Positions 18,960-29,722 of a stretch of 64,000 nucleotides of DNA are shown in pieces. A program made the position numbers and the translations under genes. The notes under the pieces are model-generated. The model was given only the letters and a program-made list of their open reading frames with translations. It searched no databases and had not been told where the DNA came from. Numbering within the stretch: the stretch's first letter is position 1; each line of letters opens with the position of its first letter. The stretch is taken from the NCBI RefSeq assembly GCF_002154335.2, contig NZ_MTPX02000014.1, positions 1 through 64,000 of the forward strand. The letters are read 5' to 3'. Source of the DNA: Actinomyces ruminis. Its GTDB lineage: Bacteria; Actinomycetota; Actinomycetes; Actinomycetales; Actinomycetaceae.

Positions 18960-20514
18960 TCAACGCGTGAAACTAAGCGACTCCATGTCCAGGCGACCCT
19001 CACCCCGGTAGCGCAGTGTCAATGCCCGTCCTTCCCGCGTTACCGGGCGGGGGCTGAGGCTCACAGTGACTTCAGCCCAAGAAGCCATGGGGCTACCGGA
19101 GTCTCGGCGAGCACAACGTCGTCGGCCAGAACCGTCAGTGTGCCCGTGGTCGTCCCTCGCAGGCGCAGGGTGAGGCTGACCGGGTGGACAAACGCGAAGT
19201 ACTTGTAGGTAAGCGTGGTGCCGTTGCCAATCTCGGCAACGAACCTGATGGTTCCCGTCTCCGTGGTCTCGTGGGTGACGTGCGGCTTGGGCTCTTCCAA
19301 AGGCTCAAGACCGATGTGCGGCATGGCGCCGTCGGTGATATTGCATGCGATCGCGGCCGGATAGGTGCCCGTAGCCGGAAGCGGGCCGGCGTTGAGCCAC
19401 AGCTGGTCATCTCCACCTGAGGGATTGAGCCGTCGGGAAGAATCTCGATCTTCTCGGCGCATCCCTGCCGACTATAGGTCGTCTTGTGGGTCTGCCTGTG
19501 GTAGAAGACGTACCACTGGTCGCCCACCTCCACGATGGAGCCGTGGTTATTCCCGGTCATCGCCAAACGCTGTGCCTCGGTGCGTCCCGCATAACCGATG
19601 TCCCCGTTGGAGATGATGACTCCCCCGTAGTTGAAGTCACGATCTGGGTGGGCGCTCGTGGCGTAGCAGAGCTCGTGACTGACCTGCGAGGAGTAGATGA
19701 AGTAGTAGGTGTCCCCGATTTTGCGCATTGATGAGGCCTCGAAGAAAGCGTGTCCCTCCCACTGGGTTCCGGCCGCGTCAAGCTGGCCGGGAACGATGCG
19801 GGTGGGCCCCTCAATGACAGTGAGCATGTCGTCGTCGAGGCGTACGACGTTGGCGCCCATGATGCCGCCGGTTGCGCTGGCCGCCTCTGCCTCCAACTCG
19901 GCCTCGCTCTTGCCGAACATGCTCATTTGGATCTCGCGCAGTTGGCGGGCGAAGCCGGGCGAGTCGAGGCCTCCAAAGGCGGCAGACACGGCCTCGAGCC
20001 GCTCGGCAGGCAGGCCCAGGGACCACCCGTAGTACAGATAGACGGTGCCGTCATCGTTGAGCAGCCCGGGATCAAAGGTGAGGCAGCGGGTGAAGGCCGT
20101 GCCGTCGGGGTTGCGGACCTCCCCGTGGTACGTGTAAGGACCGGCGGGGTGATCGGCGACGGCAACATGGATCGGGGCGGTGAAGGCCTCTTTCCCGGAC
20201 AGGGAGTAGTAGAGGTAAAAGCGTCCGTCATTCCCCTGGACGACGTCGGGCGCATACATGTGCAGCCCGATCGTGCCGTGTCCCGGGTCCTGTTGGGCGC
20301 GGTAGGCGGTACCGTGGCAGCGCCAGTCCGCCAGGTCGGTCACCGGCGCGGACCAGACCTCGTAATCCAGCAGACAGAAGGCGTCCCCGCCTTCGGCATC
20401 GTGCGAGCCGTACACATAGAGCCGATCGCCGGTGCCGTCGTTGAACACGTGCGGCTCGCCGTCGGGAATGTAGGTGTCCAGCGGCAGGTAGGGATTCAAC
20501 GCAGGTGTGTGCAT
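18960..20514 (-). CDS. GH43 glycoside hydrolase with C-terminal beta domain (two frame breaks)
   Basis: About 518 residues once single-base losses near 19396 and 19096 are restored. The N-terminal five-bladed propeller begins with LNPYLPLDTYIPDGEPHVF, in which the Asp of PDGEPH is the likely general base. It continues with MYAPDVV, TFDPGLL, WEGHAFFEASS and GNNHGSIVEVGDQWYVFYHR, all typical of GH43 arabinosidase/xylosidase relatives. A CBM6-like or other beta domain follows (FVAEIGNGTTLTYKYF), ending LRYRGEGRLDMESLSFTR. No signal peptide is seen. The start ATG 20514 has GGAG 8 bases upstream. It lies 60 bp downstream of the GH2 gene in the same direction, so the two probably form an operon. 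Confidence 0.8.
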
Positions 20515-20574
20515 GACTTCTACTCCGTTTCGCGAGCAGGTTGGTAGGATATGACGGTGATGGCGGAGCCGCAC

Positions 20575-23061
20575 TCAGCCGGCCTGAACGGCGACGTCGG
20601 CGCAACCGAGCCCCGCGGCTTCCACCGCTAGGGCGATCTCCCCGGCCCCGCTGGGCCGGATGACCGCCAGCGCCCGGCCCCGATGAGTGCGGCACGTGGC
20701 GCGGTGATCGGCTCCGCACCGCGAGGGTCGGCGGAGAATACGCCGACGAGTTCCCCGGGGCCGTTGACGGCTGCGCTCACTTCCGTATCTGCCCGATAGA
20801 CGCGCGCACCGGCCGCATCGGTGAGGGTGATCTCGGCGAAAACGGCGGCGTCGGGACCGGCGCGACCCGATCGCGCTCGACCCGGACCTCCACGCGCTCA
20901 GGTGAGCCCGGTGTGGCGAGGACATCGCGCCCGGTCTCTTCGCCGTCCGCATAGGCGACGGCGAGGAGCTCGCCGGGCTGCCATTCAACGGCTATGCGCG
21001 CGCGGAAGGGCTCCTCCTCACCAACTCGGGCGCGCCCGACCGAGTGGCCGTTCACAAACAACTCAACCTCCTCCGCGTCGCTGTAGACATCCACGTTGAG
21101 CTTCGTTCCGACCTCGGCGTCCAGGTCCCAAGCGTGCTCAACCTCGGGCCAACACCACTGCCCTTGCCGGGCGGCGAGAACACGCCCGAATGCCTCTGGG
21201 CGCTCGACGGCCAGATAGGGTGAGTGGCGCAGACCGAAGGCAATCTCGCGGTAGAACGACTGGGGACGTCGTTCACCCGTGGTGTCGAGGTCGCCGCAGA
21301 ACGCGAACCGCCACGGGTAGGCGGCCTCAAGGGTATAGTGCCCCTCGTAGGCATAGTGGATTGCGCCGATGCCGACTTCGCCGAGGTAGTCCCAGCCGGT
21401 CCAGGTGAAATCGCCCAGCACCCGGGGGTTATCCGCAATTGCCGGCCAGGCGTGGCCGACGCGACCGGCGAAGGTCTCCGAACCCACCAGGATCAGACCC
21501 TCACCGGTCAGGTGTTCGGAGTCGTATAGCGACTCGGCATAGTTGACGCCACCGACATCGACGATGCTCAGCACCTCACGCACCCGCTCCTGGGTGGCAG
21601 GGCTGCCGGCGATGACGTCCATCATGCCGCCCGCGGTGTTGACACCGCCCTGCGCCCCACCGTTCTCCTCGGCAATCTCGTTGGCGGCCGCCTCGGGACT
21701 CCCCGCGGCGGCGATGCGCTCGGCAAAGGAGACGGCGACGTCTTCGAGGACGGACAGGAAAGCATTCAGCGCGATGGTGGTGGGGCGGGTGGGATCTAGG
21801 CTGCGAACCCGCTCGGCCAAAGCGCGCGCTTGCAGGATGCCGTCGGCCTTCGCGGTCTCGGGAATCTCGTTGCCCAATGAGTACAGCACGACACTCGGGT
21901 GGCGCCGGGCCCGCACAATCCAGGCGTCCACGTCCTCGCGCCAAGAGGCATCGAACACGGTGGCGTAGTCGTGCATGTTCTTGCTGCGGGTCCACTGGTC
22001 GAAGCCTCATCCATCACTAGGACGCCCAGGCGGTCGCAGGCGTCCAGCATGCGCGGGCTCATGGGGTTGTGGGCACTGCGCAGGGCATTGAAGCCCGCCT
22101 GTTTCAGCAGGCGCACACGGCGCTCCTCGGCGTCACCAACTGCGGCGGTTCCGAGCGGCCCGTTGTCCACGTGGACGCAGGCGCCACGCAGCTTTACGCT
22201 CTCCCCGTTTATGCGCAGGCCGTGGGCAGAGTCCAGCTGGATGGTACGCACGCCCAGCGGGGCAGACGCCGAATCCTCGGGGTCCCCGCACGGGGAGCCG
22301 TCCTCCGCCCGCTCGAACTGGTCGACGACGACCCGGTACAGATAGGGGTCGGTGACGCTCCAGCGCCGGGGCGCCGGCAGTTCCAAACGCTGGCGGACGC
22401 TGATGCGACCGGACGCGGGGACGGTAGCGGGCACCCGCGAGCGCGCAACCTCACTGCCGTCGGCATCCAGAATGCGGGCGACCAGCAGCCGCTCTTCACA
22501 GCGACGCGCCGTGCTGACCACGTCGGTGCAGACCTCGACGACGGCGCGCTCGGCGTCGACGTCGGGAGTGGTCACCACGGGGCCGAGCGGATCGAGGTGG
22601 ATGAGCGGCTGGATGTGCAGGCGCACGTCCCGGATGAGGCCGGCACCGGCGTACCAGCGGGAGTCGGAGCCCGCACGCACCTCGACCTTGAGTTCGTTGC
22701 GCTCGCCGGGACGCAGGTAGTCATTTAACGGTATTAGCCGTCCAATGGTGCCAGCCTCCCAGGAGGCGATCAGGACACCATTCAGAAATACGCGCGGACT
22801 GCGGTAGGCCGCCTCAATATCCAGGGTGACCGCGCACTCTGCCCAGCCCTCCGGGGCCTGCAGTGCGCGCAGGAATTCGTACTCAACGTCGTCGGGGTAG
22901 TAGGCGATCCGCCCCGGGTTGCTCTTGGAGCGCTCGGCGCCGACGAGCGCGTCAAAGGGTAGCGTCACCAGGCGGTCAGTACCCTCTTTGGGCGTGAGCT
23001 GTTCCCAGATATTCGTCTTGGTGCGCACGCGCCAGGCATCGTTGAGTAGCACGCAGGTCAT
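20575..23061 (-). CDS. GH2 beta-glycosidase A (three frame breaks)
   Basis: About 829 residues after three single-base losses (near 22002, 20857 and 20698). The GH2 sugar-binding and immunoglobulin-like domains contain RWYAGAGLIRDVRL and LRINGESVKLRGACVHVDNGPLG. The TIM barrel has acid/base Glu in LYSLGNEIPE and nucleophile Glu in ILVGSETFAG. A DUF4982-like domain (VDVYSDAEEVELFVNGHSVGRA) and a final beta domain follow. Beta-galactosidase, glucuronidase and other activities occur in the family, so the sugar is undetermined. ATG 23061 has AGGAG 6 bases upstream. It is divergent from the TetR gene at 23176, a likely controller, and shares an operon with GH43. Confidence 0.82.
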
Positions 23062-23102
23062 GTCCTCTCCTTTGAGCCTTAGCGGGTACGGCGACCTACC
23101 CG

Positions 23103-23141
23103 GAACGAAACCAGTATGTCATTCGGTTTTAGTTCGTGCAA
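23103..23141 (-). promoter_or_regulatory. Promoter with flanking inverted repeat before the GH2-GH43 operon
   Basis: On the minus strand TTGCAC (23141-23136), 17 bases and CATACT (23118-23113) resemble a promoter. GAACGAAACC (23103-23112) and GGTTTTAGTTC (23125-23135) form an interrupted inverted repeat on either side of the -10 box. I infer an operator for the divergent TetR-type protein. Confidence 0.4.
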
Positions 23142-23175
23142 GTACTCCCCGAATCACGCCGAGTACTGTGGCAGC

Positions 23176-23961
23176 GTGAGCACGAAGGCACCACATAGTC
23201 AGGGTGAGGTCGGACCCGAAGAGCCAGAGGAGGACGCCGATGTCTCGCCGGCCGACACCGTTAATGCCGCGCAGGCCAGCACCATCCATACCGCGTCAGG
23301 CGACGCGGTTCCTGACACCTCCGACCGAGACAGACGGGCCACCCGTCGTGGCCCCTACCGCAAGGGGATTGAGCGACGTCGGCGCATTCTCGACGCCGCC
23401 CTGGAGGTCATCGACCGCGACGGCTATTCCGGCGCCACCGTGAAACAGCTTGCCGACGCCGTCGGACTGAGCCAGAACGGCCTGCTGCACTACTTCGGTT
23501 CGAAGGACGAACTCTTCCTCGCAGTGCTCCGCCACCGCGATGAGGGGCTGGCCTTGGACTACTCCCCCGAGGAACTCGCAAACCATCTCGCGCTGCACGT
23601 GCGGGAAGCGGCGGTACGGCCAGAGCGAGTCCCGGGCCTGCTGGAGCTCGAGGCGAAGATGAGCATGGAGGCGACTGATCCCACCCACCCGGCGCACGAG
23701 TTCTTCCTCAACAGACGCCTGGGCACTCTTGAGTCGATACGCTCCGCCATCGTCGTACTCCAGCAGCGTGGGACGGTACGCCCGGAACTCGACGCTGCCC
23801 AGGCGGCACTGGTACTCCAAGCCGCAGTCGACGGTCTGCGGATCCAGTGGTTCTACAGCCACACACTCGACCTTGACGCGGGAATTCGTCTCACCCTAGA
23901 TGCGCTAGGCATCCCGATAGACGACTTACCGGACGGACCCACGGCCAACGCGGACCGCTGA
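23176..23961 (+). CDS. TetR-family transcriptional regulator
   Basis: A regulator of about 261 residues with an acidic, disordered N-terminus of roughly 45 residues. A TetR helix-turn-helix follows (RRRRILDAALEVIDRDGYSGATVKQLADAVGLSQNGLLHYFGSKDELF). The C-terminal helical ligand domain includes LELEAKMSMEATDPTHPAHEFF. I take GTG 23176 as the start, because the upstream ATG 23116 would place coding sequence over the promoter and inverted repeat of the divergent GH2 operon. No Shine-Dalgarno sequence precedes it, consistent with a leaderless message. It is followed by GH20 on the same strand, so it may control both neighbours. Confidence 0.8.
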   Translation: MSTKAPHSQGEVGPEEPEEDADVSPADTVNAAQASTIHTASGDAVPDTSDRDRRATRRGPYRKGIERRRRILDAALEVIDRDGYSGATVKQLADAVGLSQNGLLHYFGSKDELFLAVLRHRDEGLALDYSPEELANHLALHVREAAVRPERVPGLLELEAKMSMEATDPTHPAHEFFLNRRLGTLESIRSAIVVLQQRGTVRPELDAAQAALVLQAAVDGLRIQWFYSHTLDLDAGIRLTLDALGIPIDDLPDGPTANADR

Positions 23962-23987
23962 GATACACATTCCATACACACCAAACC

Positions 23988-24007
23988 CGAATGCGGTACG
24001 GTATTCG
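23988..24007. promoter_or_regulatory. 20-bp near-palindrome upstream of the GH20 gene
   Basis: CGAATGCGGTACGGTATTCG pairs with itself at eight of ten positions per arm. It lies in the 104-bp gap between the TetR stop and the GH20 start, so it is a candidate operator for GH20. Which regulator binds it is unknown. Confidence 0.4.
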
Positions 24008-24065
24008 CTGTCCGGCAGCATCGCGGCGCCGAGCCTCGGCCAGTATCTCAAGGAGACGAGTACCC

Positions 24066-25858
24066 ATGGCAAAGACACCTGACCTCAGCGCACAGACCCA
24101 GCCTGCTTCACCCCCGGCCGCGGTCCTTCCCCGGCCGACCTCGTGGCAGCCGGACATCAATAACGCCGAGGCGCTTCCCGCCGCCTCCCTGACCTGGGTC
24201 AGCCTCATCCCGCTCAACAGCAGCGCATCCAACCATGCCGATGCCGCCGAGAAGTCCTTCCGGGAGACACTGCGCGTCTCGCTGCAGGCCTATGCGGCCG
24301 CCACCGGAAACCATCTGACTCCGGTCGACGGCGAATACGGCGATGGGCCGGGCGTGCGCATCGAGATCGCTCCGGGCCTCGAACCCGCCGTGAGCGTGTG
24401 CGGTCAGCATCCGGACAACCACGAGCCTGGGCCCGGAGATACCCTCCTAGAGGCTTACGAGATTGAGATTGCCGCCTCCGGCGTCGTCGTACGCGCCACC
24501 CATGCTGAGGGAGTCTTTCGGGCACTGACCACCCTGGGACAGTTGGCCGCATCCGCACCGCTGCTCCCGGCCGGCCTGCTGCGCGACGCCCCGCGGTATG
24601 CCTGGCGCGGCCTGTCACTGGACGTGGTCCGGCACTTTGCCGACGCCGCCGAGGTGCGCCGCATCACTGACGTCCTGGCCGCCCACAAGCTCAACGTGCT
24701 GCACCTGCACCTGACCGACAATCAGGGGTGGCGCTTCGAGGTTCCCGGCTGGCCACGCCTGACCCAGGACTGTGAGCACTACACGCGTAAGGAGTTGCGC
24801 GAACTCGTTGCCTACGCCGCGGAGCGATTCGTGCGGATCGTCCCAGAGATGGACATGCAGGGCACGTCGGCGCAGTGCTGGAGGCATACCCTGATCTCCG
24901 TGCCCCTGCCCCAGATTACGCCGATACTCTTCCTTTACCAGTGGGCAACCTGGATCCGAATCAGCCCCGTACATGGGAGCTCGTTGACGCCGCAGTCGCC
25001 GAGTTGGCCTCGCTCGCGCCGGGCGCATTCGTGCACCTGGGCGGAGACGAGTCCTTCGGGATGGACGACGCGGCCCACGCGGACTTCATCGAACGGGCAG
25101 CGAGTGTGGTCGCCAACCACGGCAAGCGGGTCGTCGGTTGGCAGGAGGCCGCGCGTGGCCACCTGCCAGAGGGATCACTAATCCAGTACTGGATCGACTT
25201 CGTGCCCATTGAGGACGCCGCTGATACTGATGGGGCGAGGGCTGAGGCTGACGGAGGGCCGCGAGACAACGCCGCCCCCGGCAATGAGCCCCGCCAGGAC
25301 GCGCCGGAGGGCGATCGCGACGCATCTGCACCCACGCCGTCGTCGCAACTCGAGTCTTCCGATGCCTTATCGCAGGAGGCCCAAGAGTTCCTGGCGGTGA
25401 ACTTCCTCAAGTCACGCACCGACGTGCAGCGGGCGGCACGGCAGGGGGTGCGGGTGATCCTGTCGCCGACGTCCCACTGCTACCTCGACCAGCCACACGG
25501 CGATGCCTCATTGAACGCCGCACAGGAGGAGCGCCGGTCCACGCTCGGCCTGCCCCACTATCGGCCCGTTACGTTGGAGGCCTTCGCGGACTGGGACCCC
25601 GCGCAGATGACCACTCCCGCCCAGTCGCAAATCGCAGGGGTCGAGGCGGCACTGTGGTGCGAGACCGCCGTCACCGCCGAGGATCGGATGCTGCTGCTTC
25701 TGCCCCGTCTCGGCGTCATCGCGAACGCGGCCTGGCGTGCTGAAAATGATACATGGGCGGATCTGGCCGAGCGGGTCGGCGCGCAGGCCCCGCTGTGGAG
25801 TCGGCTCGGCCTGACCTGGTACCGGGCCGACACGGTGCGCTGGGCCGACGCCGTATAG
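24066..25858 (+). CDS. GH20 beta-N-acetylhexosaminidase-like enzyme (one frame break)
   Basis: About 597 residues after one lost G near 24860 is restored (EMDMQGHVGAVLEAYPDL). The N-terminal beta domain is followed by a GH20 barrel with YAWRGLSLDVVRHF, LHLHLTDNQGWRFEV and the catalytic Asp-Glu pair in FVHLGGDESF. Between about residues 380 and 440 lies an acidic, low-complexity insert (DTDGARAEADGG to SSDALSQEAQ) inside the barrel, which is unusual. No signal peptide is present, so it would act on imported N-acetylhexosaminides. The start ATG 24066 has AAGGAG 10 bases upstream. It follows the TetR gene and converges with the cytoplasmic hydrolase gene. Confidence 0.82.
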
Positions 25859-26052
25859 AGCACCTCCCCCTTTCACCGAGGTCGGCCGAAGTGGCGTCCG
25901 GGCTCGTTGTCCCACAGGTATGCTCCCACCAGGACAGCCGCACCAACACACATTTGCCCCGTCTGCACACATATCAAACCTGTACGAGGCCCTCCGGCCA
26001 GGGGCCGCCGGGCGTAAGAAGGGGATGCGCCGAGGAGAATTCTCCAAACCGA

Positions 26053-28176
26053 TCAGACCACGAGCAATCGGAGGCGGGCAAGATTGCTAACCCGCGTCAG
26101 GTCTGCGCCGTCACCGCGCACGGAGGCGACCGTCACGACGACGATGTGCTCGCCCGGCTCGTCGGCATCGATCTCCCACTCGATCGTGGCTTTACGCCCG
26201 GGGGTGATGTCCAGGACCTCGAAGTCGCCCACGCCGGCACGCTTCCAAGCGGCGGACACGATGCGTCCGGCTCCGGCCGGAGCCCCGGCGTCGGCGCGCA
26301 GACGCACCCGACTACCGTGGGTGACACAGATCGGTCCGCTGGCTTCGACGCCGTCGTCAGCGCGGTCGACGCCGTCGCTGACGGCAATGCGGACCAGCGG
26401 CTGAAGCCCGGCCCGCTCAGCAACCGTGGGGGCAAGAATCACCTGGCCGCCTGCGACTCGGTAGCCGGTGGAGGCCGGCGGCTCCACGCCGTCCTCGCAC
26501 CAGGCCGCTAGATCCCGCAAGGCCTGTTCGACTACGGGGTCGTAGTTGACGAGCCGATCTCGCTTAGCGGGTGAGACGGGGCCGTCGTGATGGTCGGCGT
26601 GTTCGGTGATGTATACGCGCAGGCAGCGCTCAGCCTCCTGCGCCCCCACTGCGGCGACGACGCGCCGTCGGTACCAGTCGGCATGCCAGGTGTAGGCGTC
26701 GGCGTCCTCCTGCGAGGAGACGAGCATGACCTTGCCATCGAAACGGCCGCTATAGGTGACACCGCCGGTCACGCCCATGGCCATCAGTTGCGCGGCGCGC
26801 AGGGAGCGCTGGGGACGCAGCGACTCTCCGTCGCGTTCACGGAACCGGTCGTAGACGTCGAATCCTTCCTCCGGCGGCGGCACCTGGTGGCGGTGGTACA
26901 GGCGCACGGCCAGGTCCCAGCGGTTCTCGACGCGCACATTCCAGCCGTCGGGGCGGCCAGCCAACGCTACAAGCACTTCCGGTGGGGCGTCGGCGGGCAC
27001 CGCTAAGGCCAACTCGTCTGGGGCCACGTCGCCGATCCGTCCCCGCATCTCCGACTCTGCGGGACGCAGCGGGTGCGCGGTGAGGACCAGTTCCTCCGCT
27101 CCGGGCATAGACAGGTGCAGATCGACGTTATCCGCTTGCCCCGCGACTTCCGGCAAACCGGTGACAACGAGGGCAATCGCCTGCTCACTGTTGACAACTA
27201 CACGGGAGACGGTGCCGACTGCGTCGACCAGCCGGCTGCGCAGTAGCTCACCAAGTGGTGTGTCCTCCGTGCCCTCGTATCCGTGCAGCGTCCAGAAGTC
27301 CTCGGCGTAGTCGGGGTCCATCGTCTTGAGGGCGGCCTGGAAGTCCGTGAGTGAGTCGGCGTTGGGCAGGCCGTCGCGGTCAAGATCACCCAGGACATAT
27401 CCCGGCTCACTCCAGGCGCTCAGCGGCACACCGAGGGCGGTGACTTCCTCGAACACCTCCATCTGCAACGGAGAAAGCCCCTCTGCCAGATCGCGGCCAT
27501 CTAGGACGGCGGCACGAATCTGCTCGCCGACGTCGACCAGCGCCAGTCGCGCCAGGGCGCGGATGAAGAAGTTGTTCGGCAGCGAGACGGGCGTGCCCAT
27601 AACGGTGGGGACGAATCCGTCCCAGATGCCGGAGGTGCACTCCACTCCGCCCATGGTCTGGAACGAACCACCCGACGGCCCGTAGAGATAACCGTGGATA
27701 GGCCGGTTCCCGCTGCCGTAATACTCGGCGGCCAGCAGCCTTCCGGCACGTGCCGCAGCGGCGGCGTGGCGGTATCCGCTCATTCCCGAGGCCTGGACGG
27801 TGTAGCCGCCGGCGTCCGCGCCGAAGCACAGTTTGCGGGCGGAGGCGTTCTCGTCATCCATCGGGTAGGTGTATTGGAAGAACCGGCCGCGCCATATGTG
27901 CGCCGGGGGCAGGTAGACATTAAAATGGGAGGCAGTACCCTCGAAGCGGCCGCGGATGACGTGTAGCGGCACGGGCATGGTGTCCGTGGCAGGCAGGTCT
28001 TGCTCGGATTCGATCACCGCAAGGTCATACTCGGGGTCGCGGACAGCAGGTGTGATATATAGGGCGCCGGTCGGAAGCACTTCGGCGTCGATGGCGTCTT
28101 CGGGTGCGATGTTGAAACGACGCAGCTCCGTCGCCGTGGCGTATTGCGGGTTGGTCGTGCTGATCATTGCGCTCAC
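26053..28176 (-). CDS. Cytoplasmic serine alpha/beta-hydrolase, paralogue of the anchored enzyme
   Basis: This intact 707-residue protein aligns along its whole length with the anchored hydrolase at 16253-18662. It has the same serine elbow YLYGPSGGSFQT (Ser168), the same PNNFFIRALARL segment, a conserved His motif (HADHHDGPVS) and the same PKD-like C-terminal domain ending NLARLRLLVV. It lacks both the signal peptide and the LAXTG anchor, so it should act in the cytoplasm. The start is GTG 28176, overlapping the MFS stop as GTGA; ATG 28167 is an alternative. It is co-transcribed with the MFS permease, which suggests that an imported ester or glycoside is its substrate. The chemical activity is not established. 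Confidence 0.75.
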   Translation of the reverse strand: MSAMISTTNPQYATATELRRFNIAPEDAIDAEVLPTGALYITPAVRDPEYDLAVIESEQDLPATDTMPVPLHVIRGRFEGTASHFNVYLPPAHIWRGRFFQYTYPMDDENASARKLCFGADAGGYTVQASGMSGYRHAAAAARAGRLLAAEYYGSGNRPIHGYLYGPSGGSFQTMGGVECTSGIWDGFVPTVMGTPVSLPNNFFIRALARLALVDVGEQIRAAVLDGRDLAEGLSPLQMEVFEEVTALGVPLSAWSEPGYVLGDLDRDGLPNADSLTDFQAALKTMDPDYAEDFWTLHGYEGTEDTPLGELLRSRLVDAVGTVSRVVVNSEQAIALVVTGLPEVAGQADNVDLHLSMPGAEELVLTAHPLRPAESEMRGRIGDVAPDELALAVPADAPPEVLVALAGRPDGWNVRVENRWDLAVRLYHRHQVPPPEEGFDVYDRFRERDGESLRPQRSLRAAQLMAMGVTGGVTYSGRFDGKVMLVSSQEDADAYTWHADWYRRRVVAAVGAQEAERCLRVYITEHADHHDGPVSPAKRDRLVNYDPVVEQALRDLAAWCEDGVEPPASTGYRVAGGQVILAPTVAERAGLQPLVRIAVSDGVDRADDGVEASGPICVTHGSRVRLRADAGAPAGAGRIVSAAWKRAGVGDFEVLDITPGRKATIEWEIDADEPGEHIVVVTVASVRGDGADLTRVSNLARLRLLVV

Positions 28177-29690
28177 GGCTCCCTTAGCGACCCGAGTGAA
28201 CCTTCGGATTCGGTTGCCGCGGCAGCTTGCCCGACGGCGTCGTCGGAGTCCGTCCCGTTTCCGGCAGTTTCACCTCGGCGGGCTGCTAGATCGACATTGA
28301 TCTGCGGCAGGCGCTGATCGAGGTCGAAGAACCAGTAGATGATGGCGGTAAAAAGTGCGGCGACGCCTGGCAGAATGGCGAACAGGACGGTAATGGCCAT
28401 ATTGGCCGGTGCGGCCTGAACCTCCAGGGAGCCGTCGTAGCCGGCGGAGGAGAGAATGAGGCCTGCGATCCATCCGGCGATGCCTGCACCGAGCTTGCCG
28501 GCGAAGGAGTGTACGGACCCCATGATGGACTCCAGACGGCGGTGTCCTCTCCACTCGTTGTAGGTGGAGCAGTCAATCAGCAGGATGCCGATCATGTAGG
28601 TTCCGGGCAAAGTCCCCAGCCCTGAAACGAGTGTGGCAATGACCAGCGGGATGATATTGCCATTGGCGGCGAAGTTAATTCCCGCAGCGACGATGATCAG
28701 GAGCTGTCCGACGAAGATGATCCGGGTCAGACGGAACTTCTTCATGAGCCACGGCACTAGGGCAACGGTTGGCACCACAATGACGGCAATACCTGCAGTA
28801 ACGGACTGCATACTCAGGTTGCCGACGATGTAGCGGTAGTAATACGCCGCCGCGCCGGTGTTGCTGGCGATTGCGGAGAGCAACGCGACGATGAGAAGCA
28901 TCCAAATATACTTGTTGTCACGCAGCATGGCGAAGATCTCGCGGAAGGTGACTTTCTCCGTAGTATCGGCCGCCTGGGTGACAATCTCCTTGACGAACAG
29001 GAAGCGCATCATGCCCAGAATAAGGAAGACGAGCGAGAATCCCAGGATGAAGGTGGACCAGCGGCTTGCATCTTTGCCAGCCCAGTCCAGACCGATCGGC
29101 ACGACGATAGCGATGAGGATTGCACCGAAGGAGATGAGGACGCCTCCGAAAGCGGCCACCTTGCCCATGGCCACGCGCGTGGGGAAGGCCAGGGCGGTGT
29201 ACAAGGTCTGATTGACGTTCGCCAGGGTGGCGAATACAGAGTTGACCAGCGTATAGAGGATGAAGATCCACACGGCTTTGCCGGCTGTGCTCATGTCCGG
29301 CGTGGAGAACAGCAGCCAGGTGCTCAGCCACATACCGAGCATGGCGAACTCGTAGGGGCGGGCCCGCCCCCAGCGGGTATGGGTGCGGTCGATAAGCCAG
29401 CCGGCCACCAGGTCGGTGACGCCGTCGAACAGCTTGGAGAAGAGCATGAGCGTGCCTAGCAGGGCCGGAGTCATACCCAAGGTATCCGTGGCGTAGAGGC
29501 TGAAATAGCCCAGGATGAGGACGTTTGCGGCCATTGAGAGTCCCCGCGCATTCCAGGCCAGGTTCTTGCCGAAGGGCACGCGATCGGGATCGGCCTGCTT
29601 GGCTGGGCTGCCGCCCACGGGGGCAGCGAGCGAAGTGGGTCGCGGCGACGCAGCCGCCGAAGCCCCATCGGGGGCCGGAGTTGTGGTCAT
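28173..29690 (-). CDS. MFS/GPH-type glycoside permease B
   Basis: A 505-residue, 12-segment transporter of the glycoside-pentoside-hexuronide:cation symporter type. Typical motifs are GYFSLYATDTLG near the first helix, DLVAGWLIDRTHTRWGRARPYEF between helices 2 and 3, and YNEWRGHRRLESIMG in the central loop. It probably imports a glycoside or sugar with a cation. The last 50 residues are a polar cytoplasmic tail. It shares a message with the cytoplasmic hydrolase and is divergent from a TetR gene. Its promoter carries both the LacI-type operator (29723-29736) and a separate palindrome. It is a close paralogue of the permease at 48834-50347 (505 against 504 residues). Confidence 0.87.
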   Translation of the reverse strand: MTTTPAPDGASAAASPRPTSLAAPVGGSPAKQADPDRVPFGKNLAWNARGLSMAANVLILGYFSLYATDTLGMTPALLGTLMLFSKLFDGVTDLVAGWLIDRTHTRWGRARPYEFAMLGMWLSTWLLFSTPDMSTAGKAVWIFILYTLVNSVFATLANVNQTLYTALAFPTRVAMGKVAAFGGVLISFGAILIAIVVPIGLDWAGKDASRWSTFILGFSLVFLILGMMRFLFVKEIVTQAADTTEKVTFREIFAMLRDNKYIWMLLIVALLSAIASNTGAAAYYYRYIVGNLSMQSVTAGIAVIVVPTVALVPWLMKKFRLTRIIFVGQLLIIVAAGINFAANGNIIPLVIATLVSGLGTLPGTYMIGILLIDCSTYNEWRGHRRLESIMGSVHSFAGKLGAGIAGWIAGLILSSAGYDGSLEVQAAPANMAITVLFAILPGVAALFTAIIYWFFDLDQRLPQINVDLAARRGETAGNGTDSDDAVGQAAAATESEGSLGSLREP

Positions 29691-29722
29691 GCTGAGTTCC
29701 TTAGGCTTCAGTCATCATTGAC

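Noticed and set aside
26034-26045. GGAGAATTCTCC palindrome between GH20 and the cytoplasmic hydrolase
   Set aside because: It lies between the 3' ends of two convergent genes, with no promoter nearby. It is probably chance or part of a weak terminator region.
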